Shown here in pieces: positions 4,764-5,004 of a stretch of DNA of 5,004 nucleotides (positions are counted from its first letter, which is position 1; every line of letters starts with the position of its first letter). Origin of the DNA: Leucobacter sp. (GTDB lineage: Bacteria; Actinomycetota; Actinomycetes; Actinomycetales; Microbacteriaceae); assembly GCA_031178565.1 (NCBI GenBank), contig JAPSIU010000232.1, positions 1-5,004 of the forward strand, given 5' to 3'. The position numbers and the translations under genes were made by a program. A model generated the notes under the pieces. That model saw only the letters and a program-made list of their open reading frames with translations, was not told where the DNA came from and searched no databases.

Positions 4764-5004
4764 ATGCGAATCGGCGTGAGCATCACCCCCGCGAGAATCA
4801 CGGGAGTCGTCGTCGCGGCCGACGGAAGCCACGGATCGTACTCCATCGAGACCGCCGAGGATGACCTCGCCGACGGGCTCGATCTCCTGCTGCTGCGGCT
4901 TCTCGAGTCGGCCCCCGAGCCGTTCGCGAGCGGTCGGGATGTCTCCGGCATCGTCTTCGACGTGAGCGATCTGCTCGAACCGCGGTCCGCGGCGCCGACG
5001 ACCC
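4764..5004 (+). CDS. Divergent hydantoinase/oxoprolinase-like (ASKHA-type) protein, N-terminal 80 residues; 3' end beyond window
   Basis: Eighty codons are open to the window edge. The start MRIGV, a second strand ITGVVVAADG (12-21), a helix-rich DLADGLDLLLLRLLES (34-49), and then VSGIVFDVSDLLEPR (59-73) follow the order of a hydantoinase A N-terminal domain. The phosphate-1 motif DxGGTxTD is absent, however: residues 6-13 read SITPARIT, and the usual HGTT...NALLER block reads FDVSDLLEPR. It may be a catalytically dead or remodelled hydantoinase-like subunit, or another ASKHA-fold protein. The family call is inference from layout. The ATG at 4764 is the first start after an in-frame TAG at 4752 and has no Shine-Dalgarno site, in keeping with a leaderless mRNA. 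Third-position GC bias and lack of stops support real coding. The gene is divergent from the transporter operon and shares its control region. Confidence 0.7.
   Translation, partial: MRIGVSITPARITGVVVAADGSHGSYSIETAEDDLADGLDLLLLRLLESAPEPFASGRDVSGIVFDVSDLLEPRSAAPTT

Noticed and set aside
3069..4832. A 587-codon minus-strand frame through the binding protein and ABM-type genes
   Set aside because: Its product is Arg/Gly-rich with no domains, and it is out of frame with two recognisable genes. It is a GC-driven shadow.
4685..4951. A minus-strand frame of 88 codons across the divergent promoter and the plus-strand gene
   Set aside because: It has no family features and would run through the half-site cluster and against a plus-strand frame that has a promoter and hydantoinase-like layout.
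1..5004. CRISPR arrays, tRNA or rRNA genes, transposases, direct repeats or attachment sites
   Set aside because: I looked for repeated units, transposase-like proteins and cloverleaf-type sequences and saw none. The window is almost fully coding.

Overview
The window is GC-rich and its codons strongly favour G or C in the third position. Long open frames run antisense to the real genes, one putative start is GTG, and one gene appears to be leaderless. Together with a lipoprotein-type solute-binding protein, this points to a high-GC Gram-positive bacterium (Actinomycetota, perhaps Microbacteriaceae-like). That placement is inferred from composition and gene style, not from a marker gene.

Most of the window is one tightly packed minus-strand operon, read from right to left. 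The genes in transcription order are: a small ABM-type (ferredoxin-like) protein (4639-4325); a lipoprotein solute-binding protein of the Peripla_BP_4/RbsB type (4270-3239); a double-cassette sugar-type ATPase of the RbsA type (3234-1705); a single ten-helix permease of the RbsC type (1708-725); and the N-terminal 218 residues of a hydantoinase/oxoprolinase subunit A (656 to beyond the left edge). Spacings are 54 nt, 4 nt, a 4-nt ATGA overlap and 68 nt, so the genes are probably co-transcribed. The 68-nt gap holds a 7-bp hairpin.

To the right, a 91-nt region (4673-4763) separates this operon from a divergent plus-strand gene that begins at 4764 and runs off the right edge. The region carries a cluster of alternating TGTGCA/TGCACA half-sites, including a perfect 12-bp palindrome, and a second CCGAGG-n-CCTCGG dyad. 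It also carries a -10-like box on each strand. The plus-strand protein starts like a hydantoinase A N-terminus (MRIGV...) but lacks the DxGGTxTD phosphate-binding motif that the minus-strand HyuA-like protein has intact.

The set can be read as a ring-opening catabolic module. A CUT2-family ABC importer brings in a small polar, perhaps cyclic, compound. An ATP-dependent hydantoinase/oxoprolinase-type enzyme, whose B subunit would lie past the left edge, acts on it, and the ABM-fold protein handles a reactive intermediate or side product. The substrate cannot be determined from the sequence. The most unusual points are the pairing of a ribose-type importer with a hydantoinase, the motif-less divergent hydantoinase-like gene, and the half-site cluster in the control region.
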